A stretch of DNA of 64,000 nucleotides from VRUE01 sp963715625 (GCA_963715625.1 OY970260.1:1860001-1924000), one strand, 5' to 3'. Positions 41,502 to 51,733 are shown, numbered from the stretch's first letter. Notes: generated by a model not told the origin, from the letters alone. Numbers and translations: made by a program.

Positions 41502-42689
41502 ATGCTGGCTGAAGAGCGCATATCTCTTGCCGAGGCCTCGCGGCGGGCGGGCGTCTCGGCCGCCACGCTGAAGCGCTGGGCGGCGGAGAAGGTGGTTCCG
41601 GTGCGGCGCGGCCGCTGGACGGCGGCCGCCGCGGCACAGGCCCGGGTCGTGGCGCGGATGCGCGAGCGCGGCCACTCGCTCGAGGACCTGAAGCGCGCCG
41701 GGCGCGAGGGCCGGCTCGCTTTCGGCTTCGCCGAGGACCTCTTTCCCAGGCCCGAGGACCAGCTCACCGTCGAGGAGGTCGCTCGCGAGACCGGTCTCGA
41801 GCCCGAGCTGATCGAGCGCATCCTCGTCATCCTCGGCACGCCGCTCGAGCGCGAGCGGCTGCTCGACCCCCACGGCGTGCAGGCGATGCGCCACTGCGCG
41901 CGGGTGCTCGCTGCCGGCTTCCCCCTGGTCGCCTTCCTGCAGCTGGTCCGCGTCTACGCCCAGTCGCTGCGACGGATCGCCGATGCCGAGGTGCGGCTCT
42001 TCCACCTCTACGTCCACGAACCGCTGATCCGCGACGCCGTGCCGGAGCTGGAGATGGCCGAGGAGATCGGCGAGCTGGCGGGAGACCTGCTTCCCCTCGC
42101 CTCGCCCCTGATCGACTACCTGCACACCCGCTACCTGCGCTTCTTCTTGGAGCAGGACGTGATCGGCCATATGGAGGCCGACCTGGACGTCATGCCCGGC
42201 CTCGGCCAGGTCCCGATCGCGCTCTGCTTCATCGACCTCACCGGGTTCACCCGCTACACGGAGGAGGAGGGGGACCTGGAGGCCCTCGACGTGGTCGAGA
42301 ACTTCGTCGAGACGGTCGAGGCGACCCTGCCACCGGAGGCGACGATCGTGAAGACGATCGGCGACGAGGTGATGGTCGTCTCCCCCGAGCCGGTCTCGCT
42401 GACCGAGTGGGCGGTCGAGCTGCTCGGCCGCTTCCCCGAGCGCCCCCAGCCGCGGGTCGGCATCCACTTCGCCAACGCGGTCTACCGCGACGGCGACTAC
42501 TTCGGCACCCACGTCAACCTCGCCCACCGCGTGGTCGACCGCGCCCAGGCAGGTGAGGTGCTGATCACTGACCGGGTGGCCGAGGCGATCGACGGCCGCG
42601 AGGGGCTCGAGTTCGAGCCGATCGGCGAGGTCGGCCTCAGGGGCTTCCCGACGCCGACGCCGCTCTTCATCGTCCGCGCCACCGGCTGA
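41502..42689 (+). CDS. class III adenylate/guanylate cyclase with MerR-like N-terminus
   Basis: 395 residues. The N-terminal region (ISLAEASRRAGVSAATLKRWAAEKVV) is a helix-turn-helix like that of MerR proteins. A helical middle part leads to a class III cyclase domain: CFIDLTGFTRYTEEEGD (metal Asp and Phe-Thr), KTIGDEVMVVS (second Asp), RVGIHFANAVYRDGDYFGTHVNLAHRV. Both metal-binding Asp residues are visible; the substrate (ATP or GTP) cannot be assigned. A DNA-binding domain fused to a cyclase is unusual and could tie nucleotide synthesis to transcription. Confidence 0.85.
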   Translation: MLAEERISLAEASRRAGVSAATLKRWAAEKVVPVRRGRWTAAAAAQARVVARMRERGHSLEDLKRAGREGRLAFGFAEDLFPRPEDQLTVEEVARETGLEPELIERILVILGTPLERERLLDPHGVQAMRHCARVLAAGFPLVAFLQLVRVYAQSLRRIADAEVRLFHLYVHEPLIRDAVPELEMAEEIGELAGDLLPLASPLIDYLHTRYLRFFLEQDVIGHMEADLDVMPGLGQVPIALCFIDLTGFTRYTEEEGDLEALDVVENFVETVEATLPPEATIVKTIGDEVMVVSPEPVSLTEWAVELLGRFPERPQPRVGIHFANAVYRDGDYFGTHVNLAHRVVDRAQAGEVLITDRVAEAIDGREGLEFEPIGEVGLRGFPTPTPLFIVRATG

Positions 42690-42701
42690 CGCCACCCTCG
42701 C

Positions 42702-42746
42702 TCCGGTGCGCTTTATGTGGTCATGGTTGGCATAAAGCGCACCGGA
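42702..42746. repeat. hairpin family 3, copy a
   Basis: TCCGGTGCGCTTTATG and its perfect complement frame a 13-base loop with CATGG. It lies between the cyclase stop and tilS. A second copy is at 46334-46380. Confidence 0.8.
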
Positions 42747-42777
42747 AGCCGCCTCCGCGGTGCGCGACACTTTCGGC

Positions 42778-43725
42778 ATGGCCGGAGACGAGATGCTGGA
42801 GCGGGTGCGCGAGGAGGCGCTGCTGCCGGCCGGCCGGCCGATCGTGGCGATGCTCTCCGGCGGCCGCGACTCGGTTTGCCTGGTCGACCTCGCCGCGCGC
42901 CTGCTGGGAGCCGACGCCGTGACGGCTCTACACGTCAACTACGGGCTGCGTGAGGGCTCCGACGGGGACGAGGCGTTCTGCCGGGAGCTCTGCGAGGGCC
43001 TCGGCGTGGGGCTGGAGGTCGAGCGGCCGCGCCGGCCGGAGGGGCCCGGGAACCTCCAGGCTTGGGCGCGGGACACGCGCTACGCGGCGGCGGCCCGGCT
43101 GGCGCTGGCCGGCGACGCGCTGATCGCCACCGGGCACACGGCCGACGACCAGGTCGAGACGATCCTCTACCGCCTCGCGTCCTCGCCCAGTCGCCGCGCC
43201 CTGCTGGGGATGCGTCCGCGCGACGGCAGCCTGGTGCGGCCTCTGCTCGGCTTCACCCGTGAGCAGACGACGGCCTACTGCGAAGAGCGCGGGCTCCGCT
43301 GGCGCGACGACCCGACCAACGAGGAGGCCGGCTATGCGCGCAACCGCGTGCGCCACGGCCTGGTGCCGGCGCTGGCCGAGATCCACCCGGCGGCGGCGCG
43401 CAACGTCCTGCGCACGGCGGCGCTGCTGCGCGACGAGGCGGAGGTCCTCGACGCGCTCGTCGACGCCGAGCTGAGGAGCGCCAACGGCTCCCAGGCGACG
43501 ATCTCGCTCGATCGCCTCGCGGGGCTTCCGGGCGCACTCCGTCGCCTGGTGGTCCAGCGCCTCGCCGACCGCACCGCGGGCCGGCCGGTGCCCGGTGCCG
43601 CCAACCACGCCGACGAGGTCGCTGCCCTGCGCCGCACCGGCACCGCGATGCTCGACCTCGGCGGCGGCGTCCGCGCCGTGGCCGAGCGCGGCGTCCTCCA
43701 CGCCGAGTCCCGCCGACGGGCCTGA
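42778..43725 (+). CDS. tilS: tRNA(Ile)-lysidine synthase
   Basis: About 315 residues. TilS attaches lysine to C34 of the AUA-reading tRNA(Ile). The PP-loop MLSGGRDSVCL, the GHTADDQVETILYRL region, and WRDDPTNEEAGYARNRVRHGLVPAL (tRNA-binding loop) are the family signatures. The C-terminal domain is short, as in many actinobacteria. I chose the ATG at 42778; a GTG at 42760 is in frame. The last codons (RRRA, stop) lie in the left arm of the family 2 hairpin. Followed by hpt and ftsH in the usual order. Confidence 0.92.
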   Translation: MAGDEMLERVREEALLPAGRPIVAMLSGGRDSVCLVDLAARLLGADAVTALHVNYGLREGSDGDEAFCRELCEGLGVGLEVERPRRPEGPGNLQAWARDTRYAAAARLALAGDALIATGHTADDQVETILYRLASSPSRRALLGMRPRDGSLVRPLLGFTREQTTAYCEERGLRWRDDPTNEEAGYARNRVRHGLVPALAEIHPAAARNVLRTAALLRDEAEVLDALVDAELRSANGSQATISLDRLAGLPGALRRLVVQRLADRTAGRPVPGAANHADEVAALRRTGTAMLDLGGGVRAVAERGVLHAESRRRA

Positions 43726-43760
43726 AACGCTCCCATCTGTCTCCTTTGAGGCCCGTCGGC
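43712..43760. repeat. 49-base hairpin family 2, copy b (inverse orientation)
   Basis: GCCGACGGGCCTGAAACGC to GTCTCCTTTGAGGCCCGTCGG plus C; the reverse complement matches the copy at 30839-30887 outside the loop. It overlaps the last five codons of tilS and ends 32 bases before the hpt start. Confidence 0.85.
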
Positions 43761-43792
43761 AGCTGGCTGTGTCTCTATCTAGACTGCGGGCC

Positions 43793-44341
43793 GTGAGCGA
43801 CCCCTCGATCGGCGAGACCCTCGTCTCCAGCGAGGACCTGCAGCGGCGCGTCGCCGAGCTGGGGCGGCAGATCAGCGACGACTACGCGGGTCGCGACCTC
43901 TTCATGGTCGGGGTGCTGAAGGGCGCCGTGCTCTTCCTCGCCGACCTGATGCGCAACGTCAGCGTGCTCTGCGAGGTGGACTTCATGGCCGTCTCCAGCT
44001 ACGGCTCGCAGACCGACTCCTCGGGCGTGGTGCGGATCATGAAGGATCTCGACGCGCCGATCGAAGGCCGCCACGTGCTGATCGTCGAGGACATCATCGA
44101 CTCCGGCCTCACGCTGCAGTACCTGATGCGCAACCTGAAAGCCCGCAATCCCGCCTCGGTCGAGGTCTGCGCGCTGCTGACCAAGCCCGAGCGGCTCCGG
44201 GTCGACCTCTCGCCCCGCTACGTGGGCTTCGAGATACCCAACCGCTTCGCGATCGGCTACGGCCTCGACCACGCCCAGCGCTACCGCAACCTCTCCTACG
44301 TGGCCGCGCTGGACGAAAAACCAGGTGCCGCCTCCGGCTAG
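43793..44341 (+). CDS. hpt: hypoxanthine phosphoribosyltransferase
   Basis: 182 residues. It salvages hypoxanthine or guanine with PRPP. DLFMVGVLKGAVLFLADLMR, the conserved SSYGSQTDSSG flexible loop, and the PRPP-binding VLIVEDIIDSGLTLQYL are clear. GTG start at 43793. Position between tilS and ftsH is the widely conserved bacterial order and supports the call. Confidence 0.94.
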   Translation: MSDPSIGETLVSSEDLQRRVAELGRQISDDYAGRDLFMVGVLKGAVLFLADLMRNVSVLCEVDFMAVSSYGSQTDSSGVVRIMKDLDAPIEGRHVLIVEDIIDSGLTLQYLMRNLKARNPASVEVCALLTKPERLRVDLSPRYVGFEIPNRFAIGYGLDHAQRYRNLSYVAALDEKPGAASG

Positions 44342-44373
44342 GCAAAATCGCCCTGGTACGCTGAATTTTCCCT

Positions 44374-46329
<1,956 letters not shown>

Positions 46330-46333
46330 TCCG

Positions 46334-46380
46334 TTCCGGTGCGCTTTATGTGCCCATGGATGGCATAACTCGCACCGGAA
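46334..46380. repeat. hairpin family 3, copy b
   Basis: TTCCGGTGCG and CGCACCGGAA are perfect; the inner TTTATG/CATAA part has two changes relative to copy a. It begins five bases after the ftsH stop. Confidence 0.75.
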
Positions 46381-46409
46381 GGGCGCGGGGCACCTCCCGC
46401 TTGGTGTGG

Positions 46410-46500
46410 GAGCCACGGGGTGGCTCTCGTCCTGACAAGTGCCGCGCTAATTAGCGCGGCACTTTGAGTATCCGCCAGTCCGAGAGCCACCCCGTGGCTC
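46410..46500. repeat. nested perfect palindromes between ftsH and folP
   Basis: Outer arms GAGCCACGGGGTGGCTCTCG (46410-46429) and its perfect complement (46481-46500), each itself partly palindromic, enclose a perfect 28-base palindrome at 46437-46464 centred on CTAATTAG. The spacers are unpaired. It ends 28 bases before the folP start. Confidence 0.9.
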
Positions 46501-46527
46501 TTTCCTGAAGCTGGTGATACTTCGTCC

Positions 46528-47331
46528 ATGAAGCCGAAGCTGATGGGCATCGTCAACGTCACTCCCGATTCGTTCTCGGACGGGGGTTTGTTCTTGGAGC
46601 CCGAGGCGGCGATCGCTCATGGGGAACAGCTTGTGAGGGATGGGGCCGAAATCCTCGATGTTGGCGGAGAATCGACTCGGCCGGGGGCCGAGCCGGTGGG
46701 AGAGGCCGAGGAGCTGGAGCGGACGCAGCCGGTGGTTGCCGATTTGGAGGCGATGGGGCACACGGTCTCGATCGACACCTCGAAGGCGGCCGTGGCCGAT
46801 GCGGCGCTCGCGGCCGGGGCCGAGATCGTCAACGACGTGACCGCGCTGCGGGGCGATCCCGAGATGGCGGCGTTGTGCGCGGATCGCCGTGCCACCGTTG
46901 TCCTGATGCACATGCCGGGCGATCCGCGGACGATGCAGGACGACCCGCGTTACGAGGACGTTGTCGACGACGTGAAGGCGTTCCTCGCCGAGCGGGTCGA
47001 AGCGGCGGTCGCGGCTGGCGTCGCGGAGGAGAAGATCTGGCTGGATCCGGGGATCGGGTTTGGGAAGACGCTGGAGCACAACCTGGAATTGCTGCGGCGG
47101 CTGCGGGAGCTGCGGGAGCTGGGGCGGCCGCTGGTGGTCGGGACCTCGCGCAAGAGCTTCATCGGGGCCGTCGACGGGTCCGCGGTCGGGGATCGCCTCG
47201 GCGGCACGATCGCCTCCTCGGTTCTCGCTGCAGCCGAGGGTGCCGATGTCCTGCGCGTCCACGACGTGGCCGAGATGGCGCAGGCGGTCCGGGTCGCCGC
47301 AGCGGTGCTTGGGGCCTGTCCCGATAGGTGA
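46528..47331 (+). CDS. folP: dihydropteroate synthase
   Basis: 267 residues. It joins p-aminobenzoate to hydroxymethyl-dihydropterin diphosphate in folate synthesis. MGIVNVTPDSFSDGG, DVGGESTRPGA, VSIDTSK, EIVNDVTAL and LDPGIGFGKTLEHN are all family motifs. The start ATG follows a strongly palindromic region. The final codons (CPDR, stop) lie in the left arm of another inverted repeat (47312-47477). folB and folK follow on the same strand. Confidence 0.95.
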   Translation: MKPKLMGIVNVTPDSFSDGGLFLEPEAAIAHGEQLVRDGAEILDVGGESTRPGAEPVGEAEELERTQPVVADLEAMGHTVSIDTSKAAVADAALAAGAEIVNDVTALRGDPEMAALCADRRATVVLMHMPGDPRTMQDDPRYEDVVDDVKAFLAERVEAAVAAGVAEEKIWLDPGIGFGKTLEHNLELLRRLRELRELGRPLVVGTSRKSFIGAVDGSAVGDRLGGTIASSVLAAAEGADVLRVHDVAEMAQAVRVAAAVLGACPDR

Positions 47332-47477
47332 TCACACCCCTGGATACGGCCCAGGGCACGGCGCGGATTCGGCCCCGTCGCGAATCCCACATGGCGCTGC
47401 CATGCGGAATCCGCGCCGTGACCGCCCCGCTTGGCCCTGAACCATCCCAGCGGCGCGCCACCTATCGGGATAGGCCC
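47312..47477. repeat. nested inverted repeat between folP and folB
   Basis: Outer arms GGGCCTGTCCCGATAGGTG (47312-47330) and complement (47459-47477, one mismatch) enclose CACGGCGCGGATTC (47357-47370) and its perfect complement (47407-47420), with an ATGGC/GCCAT hairpin at the centre. The left arm holds the folP stop region; the right arm ends 17 bases before folB. Confidence 0.85.
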
Positions 47478-47494
47478 TTGGGTAGGTTCCTCCC

Positions 47495-47917
47495 ATGGAG
47501 TCGCACGAGAACGGGATCGAGTCGAGCGTCGAGGTCGAGCTGCGCGGGCTCTCGATCTACACCCATCACGGGGTCAGCGACTCCGAGCAGGAGGTGGGGC
47601 AGCGGCTCGAGTTCGACGTCTCCTTCGACGTGCCCGACTGCGATGCCGTGCTGACCGACCGGATCGAGGACACCGTCGACTACGGCGACGTCTGCGACAT
47701 CGTCGCCTTGGCCGCGACCGAGCGCAGCTACCGCACCCTCGAGCGCCTCGCCCAGGTGATCGGGGAGCGGCTGATGGAGCGCTATGGCTGCGCCTCCGTC
47801 CGCGTCCGTGCCGCCAAGCCCGAGCCGCCGCTCCCCCTGGCGATCCAGGAGGTCGCCGTCGAGGTGGTGCACGAGCGGGCCGACGAAGCGGACGAGGACG
47901 AGCACGAAGAGGTTTGA
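47495..47917 (+). CDS. folB: dihydroneopterin aldolase
   Basis: 140 residues. FolB cleaves dihydroneopterin to hydroxymethyl-dihydropterin. LRGLSIYTHHGVSDSEQEVGQRLEFDVSFDV and TVDYGDVCDIV are the family core; the C-terminal EPPLPLAIQEVAVEVV contains the expected substrate-loop region. An acidic tail (EADEDEHEEV) is appended. Three bases before the folK TTG. Confidence 0.94.
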   Translation: MESHENGIESSVEVELRGLSIYTHHGVSDSEQEVGQRLEFDVSFDVPDCDAVLTDRIEDTVDYGDVCDIVALAATERSYRTLERLAQVIGERLMERYGCASVRVRAAKPEPPLPLAIQEVAVEVVHERADEADEDEHEEV

Positions 47918-47919
47918 CC

Positions 47920-48408
47920 TTGCCCGCGCGGACCGGCTACCTGGGCCTCGGCTCCAACGTCGGCGACCGCAAGTCCCACCTGCGGGCGGCGATCGAGCTG
48001 CTCCGCGAGCGCGGGGTGGGGGTGGAGGCGGTCTCCTCGACGTATGAGACCGAGCCGGTCGGCGAGGTGCTCGACCAGCCCGACTTCCTCAACGCCGCGA
48101 TCCGCATTCGCACCGAGCTGGAGCCCGAGGCCCTGCTCGACGTCTGCAAGGAGATCGAGGCCGACCGCGGCCGCTCCCTCGACGCCCCCCGCCACAGCCC
48201 CCGCCCGCTCGACGTCGACATGCTCCTGCTCGGAGATCTGGAGCTGAGCACCGACCGCCTGACGCTTCCCCATCCCGAGGTGACGAGCCGCCGCTTCGTT
48301 CTCGCCCCCCTGCTGGAGCTGGATCCAGGGCTCACGCTCCCGGACGGGACGCGCCTCGAGCCGGCGCTTGCCTCGCTAGGCGGCGGGCAGCGAGTTCAAC
48401 GCCTGTAG
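47920..48408 (+). CDS. folK: 2-amino-4-hydroxy-6-hydroxymethyldihydropteridine pyrophosphokinase
   Basis: 162 residues. FolK phosphorylates hydroxymethyl-dihydropterin. YLGLGSNVGDRKSHL, STYETEPVGEVLDQPDFLNAAI, RGRSLDAPRHSPRPLDVDMLLLG and LPHPEVTSRRFVLAPLLEL are diagnostic. TTG start at 47920 with GAGG eight bases upstream, directly after folB. The last 33 bases overlap the convergent GST-like gene. Confidence 0.94.
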   Translation: MPARTGYLGLGSNVGDRKSHLRAAIELLRERGVGVEAVSSTYETEPVGEVLDQPDFLNAAIRIRTELEPEALLDVCKEIEADRGRSLDAPRHSPRPLDVDMLLLGDLELSTDRLTLPHPEVTSRRFVLAPLLELDPGLTLPDGTRLEPALASLGGGQRVQRL

Positions 48409-49128
48409 CCAGGCGGGCGGGAAGATCGGCGGCGCGTCGCCCGGGTAGTCGGGGATGACGCGCCGCGCGAACCGGCCCGCCGGGCGGGCGTCGATCAGGG
48501 GGCGAAGATCCTGCATCGTCAGCGCCAGGCGCAGGGAGGGCGCGATCTGGTAGTCGGCGGCGTTGAGCTGCTCCCCGTCCAGGACGCCTGCCTCGATCCA
48601 GGCGTCGATGCGGTCGAGGAGGTCCGGCAGGGCCGCGAGGTCGCGGCGCACGTTCTCGTCGCTGGACTCGTTATAGCGGGCGGTCAGCGCCAGGATGGGC
48701 CCTGCGGTGCGGACCGCGAGGCCGATCGGGATGCCCAGCTTGGCACCCTCCGAGTAGCTGCGCAGCGGCGCCTTGTCCTTGCGAAGCGCCCACCAGATCA
48801 TCTGGCGGATCGGGTGCTGGAGCTCCTCGTCGCCGAAGAGCTCTGCCTCTTCGACGGCACGGCGCTTCTCGGGGTCCTCGGGGAAGAGCGGCGGCTCGGG
48901 TTGGATGCGGTCCAGCTCGCGGGCGATCGCGCGCGAGCCCTGGATCTTGCGCCCGTCGATCTTCACCGCCGGCACTGTCTGCTTGGGGAAGCCCATCGCG
49001 CGAACGACGAGCTTCTGCATCACCGGGAAGAGGTCGGTGCGCTTGAAGGGAATGCCCTTGGCCTTCATCATCGCCTGGACCGCCACGCCGGGATGGGAGC
49101 CGGGGATCGTGTAGAGCCGGACCTTCAT
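48376..49128 (-). CDS. glutathione S-transferase-like protein
   Basis: 250 residues with a thioredoxin-fold N-terminal half (VRLYTIPGSHPGVAVQAMMKAKGIPFKRTDLFP, KQTVPAVKIDGRKIQGSRAIARELD) and a helical C-terminal half, the GST layout. The catalytic Ser/Cys of the classical motif is not in the usual place (YTIPGSHPG), so the reaction is uncertain. Actinobacteria of this kind usually use mycothiol. Overlaps folK. Confidence 0.75.
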   Translation of the reverse strand: MKVRLYTIPGSHPGVAVQAMMKAKGIPFKRTDLFPVMQKLVVRAMGFPKQTVPAVKIDGRKIQGSRAIARELDRIQPEPPLFPEDPEKRRAVEEAELFGDEELQHPIRQMIWWALRKDKAPLRSYSEGAKLGIPIGLAVRTAGPILALTARYNESSDENVRRDLAALPDLLDRIDAWIEAGVLDGEQLNAADYQIAPSLRLALTMQDLRPLIDARPAGRFARRVIPDYPGDAPPIFPPAWLQALNSLPAA

Positions 49129-49227
49129 CGGCGCTCATCCTACGCTGTCAGCGATAATCGCCGCCATGAGCGCGGAGCGACCAAGCGTGCATATCTGGTT
49201 CTTCGCGCAGGGAGCGAAGCGCGAACC

Positions 49228-49995
49228 ATGACTCTCCTCGCGGTCGACGTCGGCAATACCCAGACGCACCTCGGCGCCTTCGACGGCGAGCGGCTGGTCG
49301 AGCACTGGCGCTTCCAGACCCGCTCGGGGGCGACGGGCGACGAGCTGGCCGAGCGGATCGCGGGCCTGTTCGCCCTCTGCGACATGGGCCTCTCTGACCT
49401 CGACGCGGTCTGCGTCTCCTCGGTGGTGCCGCCGCTGGGCACCCAGTACGAGCAGTTGGCCGAGCGCTACCTCGAGGCCGATTGCCTGACGATCGGCCCC
49501 GGCCTGAAGACGGGCATGCCGATCCGGATCGACAACCCGCTCGAGGTCGGTGCCGACCGCCTCGTCAACGCGATCGCCGCCTACGAGCGCTTCCAGGGCG
49601 CATGCATCGTCGTCGACTTCGGCACCGGGATCAACGTCGACGTCGTCTCGGCCGAGGGCGAATATCTCGGTGGCGCGATCGGCCCCGGCCTGGAGATCTC
49701 GCTCAGCGCCCTGATCGAGCGCGCCGCCCGGATCACCCGCATCGACCTGGAAGCGCCGGCGACGGCGATCGGCCGCTCCAGCCGCGCCGCAATCCAGTCC
49801 GGCTTCGTCTTCGGCTTCGCCGGTCTGATCGATGGGCTGGTGCGCCGGATCGAAGAGGAGCTCGGCCCGGGGGCGCGCCTGCTGGCCACCGGCGGCCTCG
49901 CCCACACGGTCGTTCCCTTCACCGAGACGATCGACGAGGTCGACGACATGCTTACCCTCAAGGGGCTGCGTCTCATCCATGAGAGGAACTCCTGA
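49228..49995 (+). CDS. coaX: type III pantothenate kinase
   Basis: 255 residues. CoaX phosphorylates pantothenate in coenzyme A synthesis. AVDVGNTQTHLGAFDG (ATP loop), SSVVPPL, GVLIGADR-like NPLEVGADRLVNAIAAYE, VVDFGTGINVDVVSAEGEYLGGAIGPG, and the late LATGGLA are the ASKHA-type motifs. Its last codons overlap the dus start (ATG at 49979). Confidence 0.94.
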   Translation: MTLLAVDVGNTQTHLGAFDGERLVEHWRFQTRSGATGDELAERIAGLFALCDMGLSDLDAVCVSSVVPPLGTQYEQLAERYLEADCLTIGPGLKTGMPIRIDNPLEVGADRLVNAIAAYERFQGACIVVDFGTGINVDVVSAEGEYLGGAIGPGLEISLSALIERAARITRIDLEAPATAIGRSSRAAIQSGFVFGFAGLIDGLVRRIEEELGPGARLLATGGLAHTVVPFTETIDEVDDMLTLKGLRLIHERNS

Positions 49996-50980
49996 ACAGC
50001 CCCCGCTGACCGATCCCTTCGCGATCGGCGGCATCGAGATCCCCAACCGCGTCCTGCTGGCGCCCCTCGCCGGGATCGGCAACTGGTTCGTGCGCCTGCA
50101 GGCAAAGCGCTACGGGGCCGGGCTGGCCGTCTCGGAGATGGTCTCCAGCTTCGGCCTGCACCACCGCAACGAGCGCACCCTGCGCGAGCTGATGCGCATC
50201 CACCCCGACGAGCACCCGGTATCCGTGCAGCTCTTCGGCCACGACGCCGAGGTGATGCGCTCGGGGGCCGCGATCGCCGCCGAGGCCGGGGCGGACCTGA
50301 TCGACATCAACATGGGGTGCCCGGTGCGCAAGGTGCGCAAGACGGGTGCCGGCGCCGAGCTGCTGCGCGATCAGGACCTCGCACTTGCCCTCGCCCGCGG
50401 GGCCGCCGAGGGCAGCGGCCTGCCGGTGACGGTGAAGTTGCGCTCCGGGATCGAGGCGGGGGACCGCTCCGGCTTCGAGCTGGCCGTCCGCCTGGTCGAG
50501 GAGGCGGGCGTCGCCGCGATCGCTTTTCATCCCCGGGCCGCGACCGTCGGCCACAAGGGCAGTCCCGACTACGAGCTCGCTCGCGCGCTGGTGAAGAGAG
50601 TCGAGGTTCCGGTGATCGTCTCGGGTGGCCTCAAGAGCGCCGAAGCCGCCCGCGCCGCCTACGAGGAGTCGGGGGCGGCGGCGGTGATGATCGCCCGCGG
50701 CGCCCTCGGCAACCCCTGGGTCTTCGAGGAGCTGACCGGCCGGCGCACCGATGCGCCCGACCGCGCCGAGATCGCCGAGGAGCTGCTCTGGACGATCGAC
50801 CGCGCCGAGGAGCACCTCGGCAGCGACCGGGCCAACCGCTACCTGCGCAAGTTCTACCCGTGGTACGTCGAGCGGTTGGGCATGGGGCCCGAGCTGACCG
50901 ACGAGCTCAACCGCAGCCCCGGCCTTCCCGAGGCCCGCCGCCTGATCGCCTCCCTGGCTGCTCCAGCCGCCTCGCTATAA
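49979..50980 (+). CDS. dus: tRNA-dihydrouridine synthase
   Basis: 333 residues, FMN-dependent TIM-barrel enzyme that reduces uridines in tRNA D-loops. VLLAPLAGIGNWFVR, VSVQLFGHDAEVM, DINMGCPVRKVRKTGAGAELL (catalytic Cys in GCP), AFHPRAATVGHKGSPDYEL and MIARGALGNPWVF are the family signature. The start overlaps the end of coaX by 17 bases, suggesting translational coupling. Confidence 0.94.
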   Translation: MRGTPEQPPLTDPFAIGGIEIPNRVLLAPLAGIGNWFVRLQAKRYGAGLAVSEMVSSFGLHHRNERTLRELMRIHPDEHPVSVQLFGHDAEVMRSGAAIAAEAGADLIDINMGCPVRKVRKTGAGAELLRDQDLALALARGAAEGSGLPVTVKLRSGIEAGDRSGFELAVRLVEEAGVAAIAFHPRAATVGHKGSPDYELARALVKRVEVPVIVSGGLKSAEAARAAYEESGAAAVMIARGALGNPWVFEELTGRRTDAPDRAEIAEELLWTIDRAEEHLGSDRANRYLRKFYPWYVERLGMGPELTDELNRSPGLPEARRLIASLAAPAASL

Positions 50981-51090
50981 TCCCGCGACTTCCGGCCCTG
51001 GTGTGGTGACTCGATGCCGCCGCACCTGGCCGTTTTTTCGGTCTAGGAGCCGGTTCCCGGCTCAATCGAGCAAAGCGAGGTCAGGACAAA

Positions 51091-51570
51091 GTGAGTCGCC
51101 AGTCCGTAATCACCCCCGAGGGTCTCGAGAAACTCAAGGAGGAGATAGAGCGCCTCTCGACCGTGAAGCGGCGCGAGGTCGCCGAGCGAATCAAGGAGGC
51201 GCGCGAGTTCGGCGACATCTCCGAGAACGCCGAGTACGACGACGCCAAGAACGAGCAGGCGCTGCTCGAGCAGCGGATCGCCCAGCTCGAAGAGCGGCTG
51301 CGCCGTGCCACGGTGATCGACGAGAAGGACCTCGGCACCGACGAGGTCCAGTTCGGCTCGATCGTCCACGTCAAGGATCAGAAGACCGGTGACTCGCAGA
51401 AGTTCCAGATCGTCGGTTCGACCGAGGCCGACCCGCTCGAGCACAAGCTCTCCAACGAGTCGCCGATCGGCAAAGCGTTGATTGGGCACAAGCGCAACGA
51501 CATCGTCACGGTCGAGGTTCCGCGGGGGCCTAGGAAGAAACTGAAGATCACCAAGATCGAGACGGCGTAA
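51091..51570 (+). CDS. greA: transcription elongation factor GreA
   Basis: 159 residues. GreA rescues backtracked RNA polymerase. The N-terminal coiled coil with the acidic tip (EAREFGDISENAEYDDAKNEQ) and the C-terminal FKBP-like domain (VGSTEADPLEHKLSNESPIGKALIGHKRNDIVTVEVP) are complete. GTG start at 51091 with AAAGCGAGG upstream. A family 1 hairpin begins at the base after the stop codon. Confidence 0.95.
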   Translation: MSRQSVITPEGLEKLKEEIERLSTVKRREVAERIKEAREFGDISENAEYDDAKNEQALLEQRIAQLEERLRRATVIDEKDLGTDEVQFGSIVHVKDQKTGDSQKFQIVGSTEADPLEHKLSNESPIGKALIGHKRNDIVTVEVPRGPRKKLKITKIETA

Positions 51571-51706
51571 GGGCCGATCCCGGCAGGGGGAGCCCATCCC
51601 GGCAGGGGGTTCCGCTTAACTTTTTCGGTGGGACGGGGTTGGGCTGGCGCTCGGGCGTGGTTGGCGAAAAAGTACAAGACGCTCCACCCCCTGCCGGGAT
51701 CGGCCC
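51571..51706. repeat. dispersed hairpin family 1, copy c, with a partial duplication
   Basis: Perfect 20-base arms (GGGCCGATCCCGGCAGGGGG and complement). After the left arm, ATCCCGGCAGGGGG is repeated once more (51596-51609). The inner CTTAACTTTTTCG / CGAAAAAGTACAAG pair is intact. It starts directly after the greA stop and ends 27 bases before lysS. Confidence 0.88.
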
Positions 51707-51733
51707 TGAGCTGCCGGTAGTCTCGCGCTCTCA

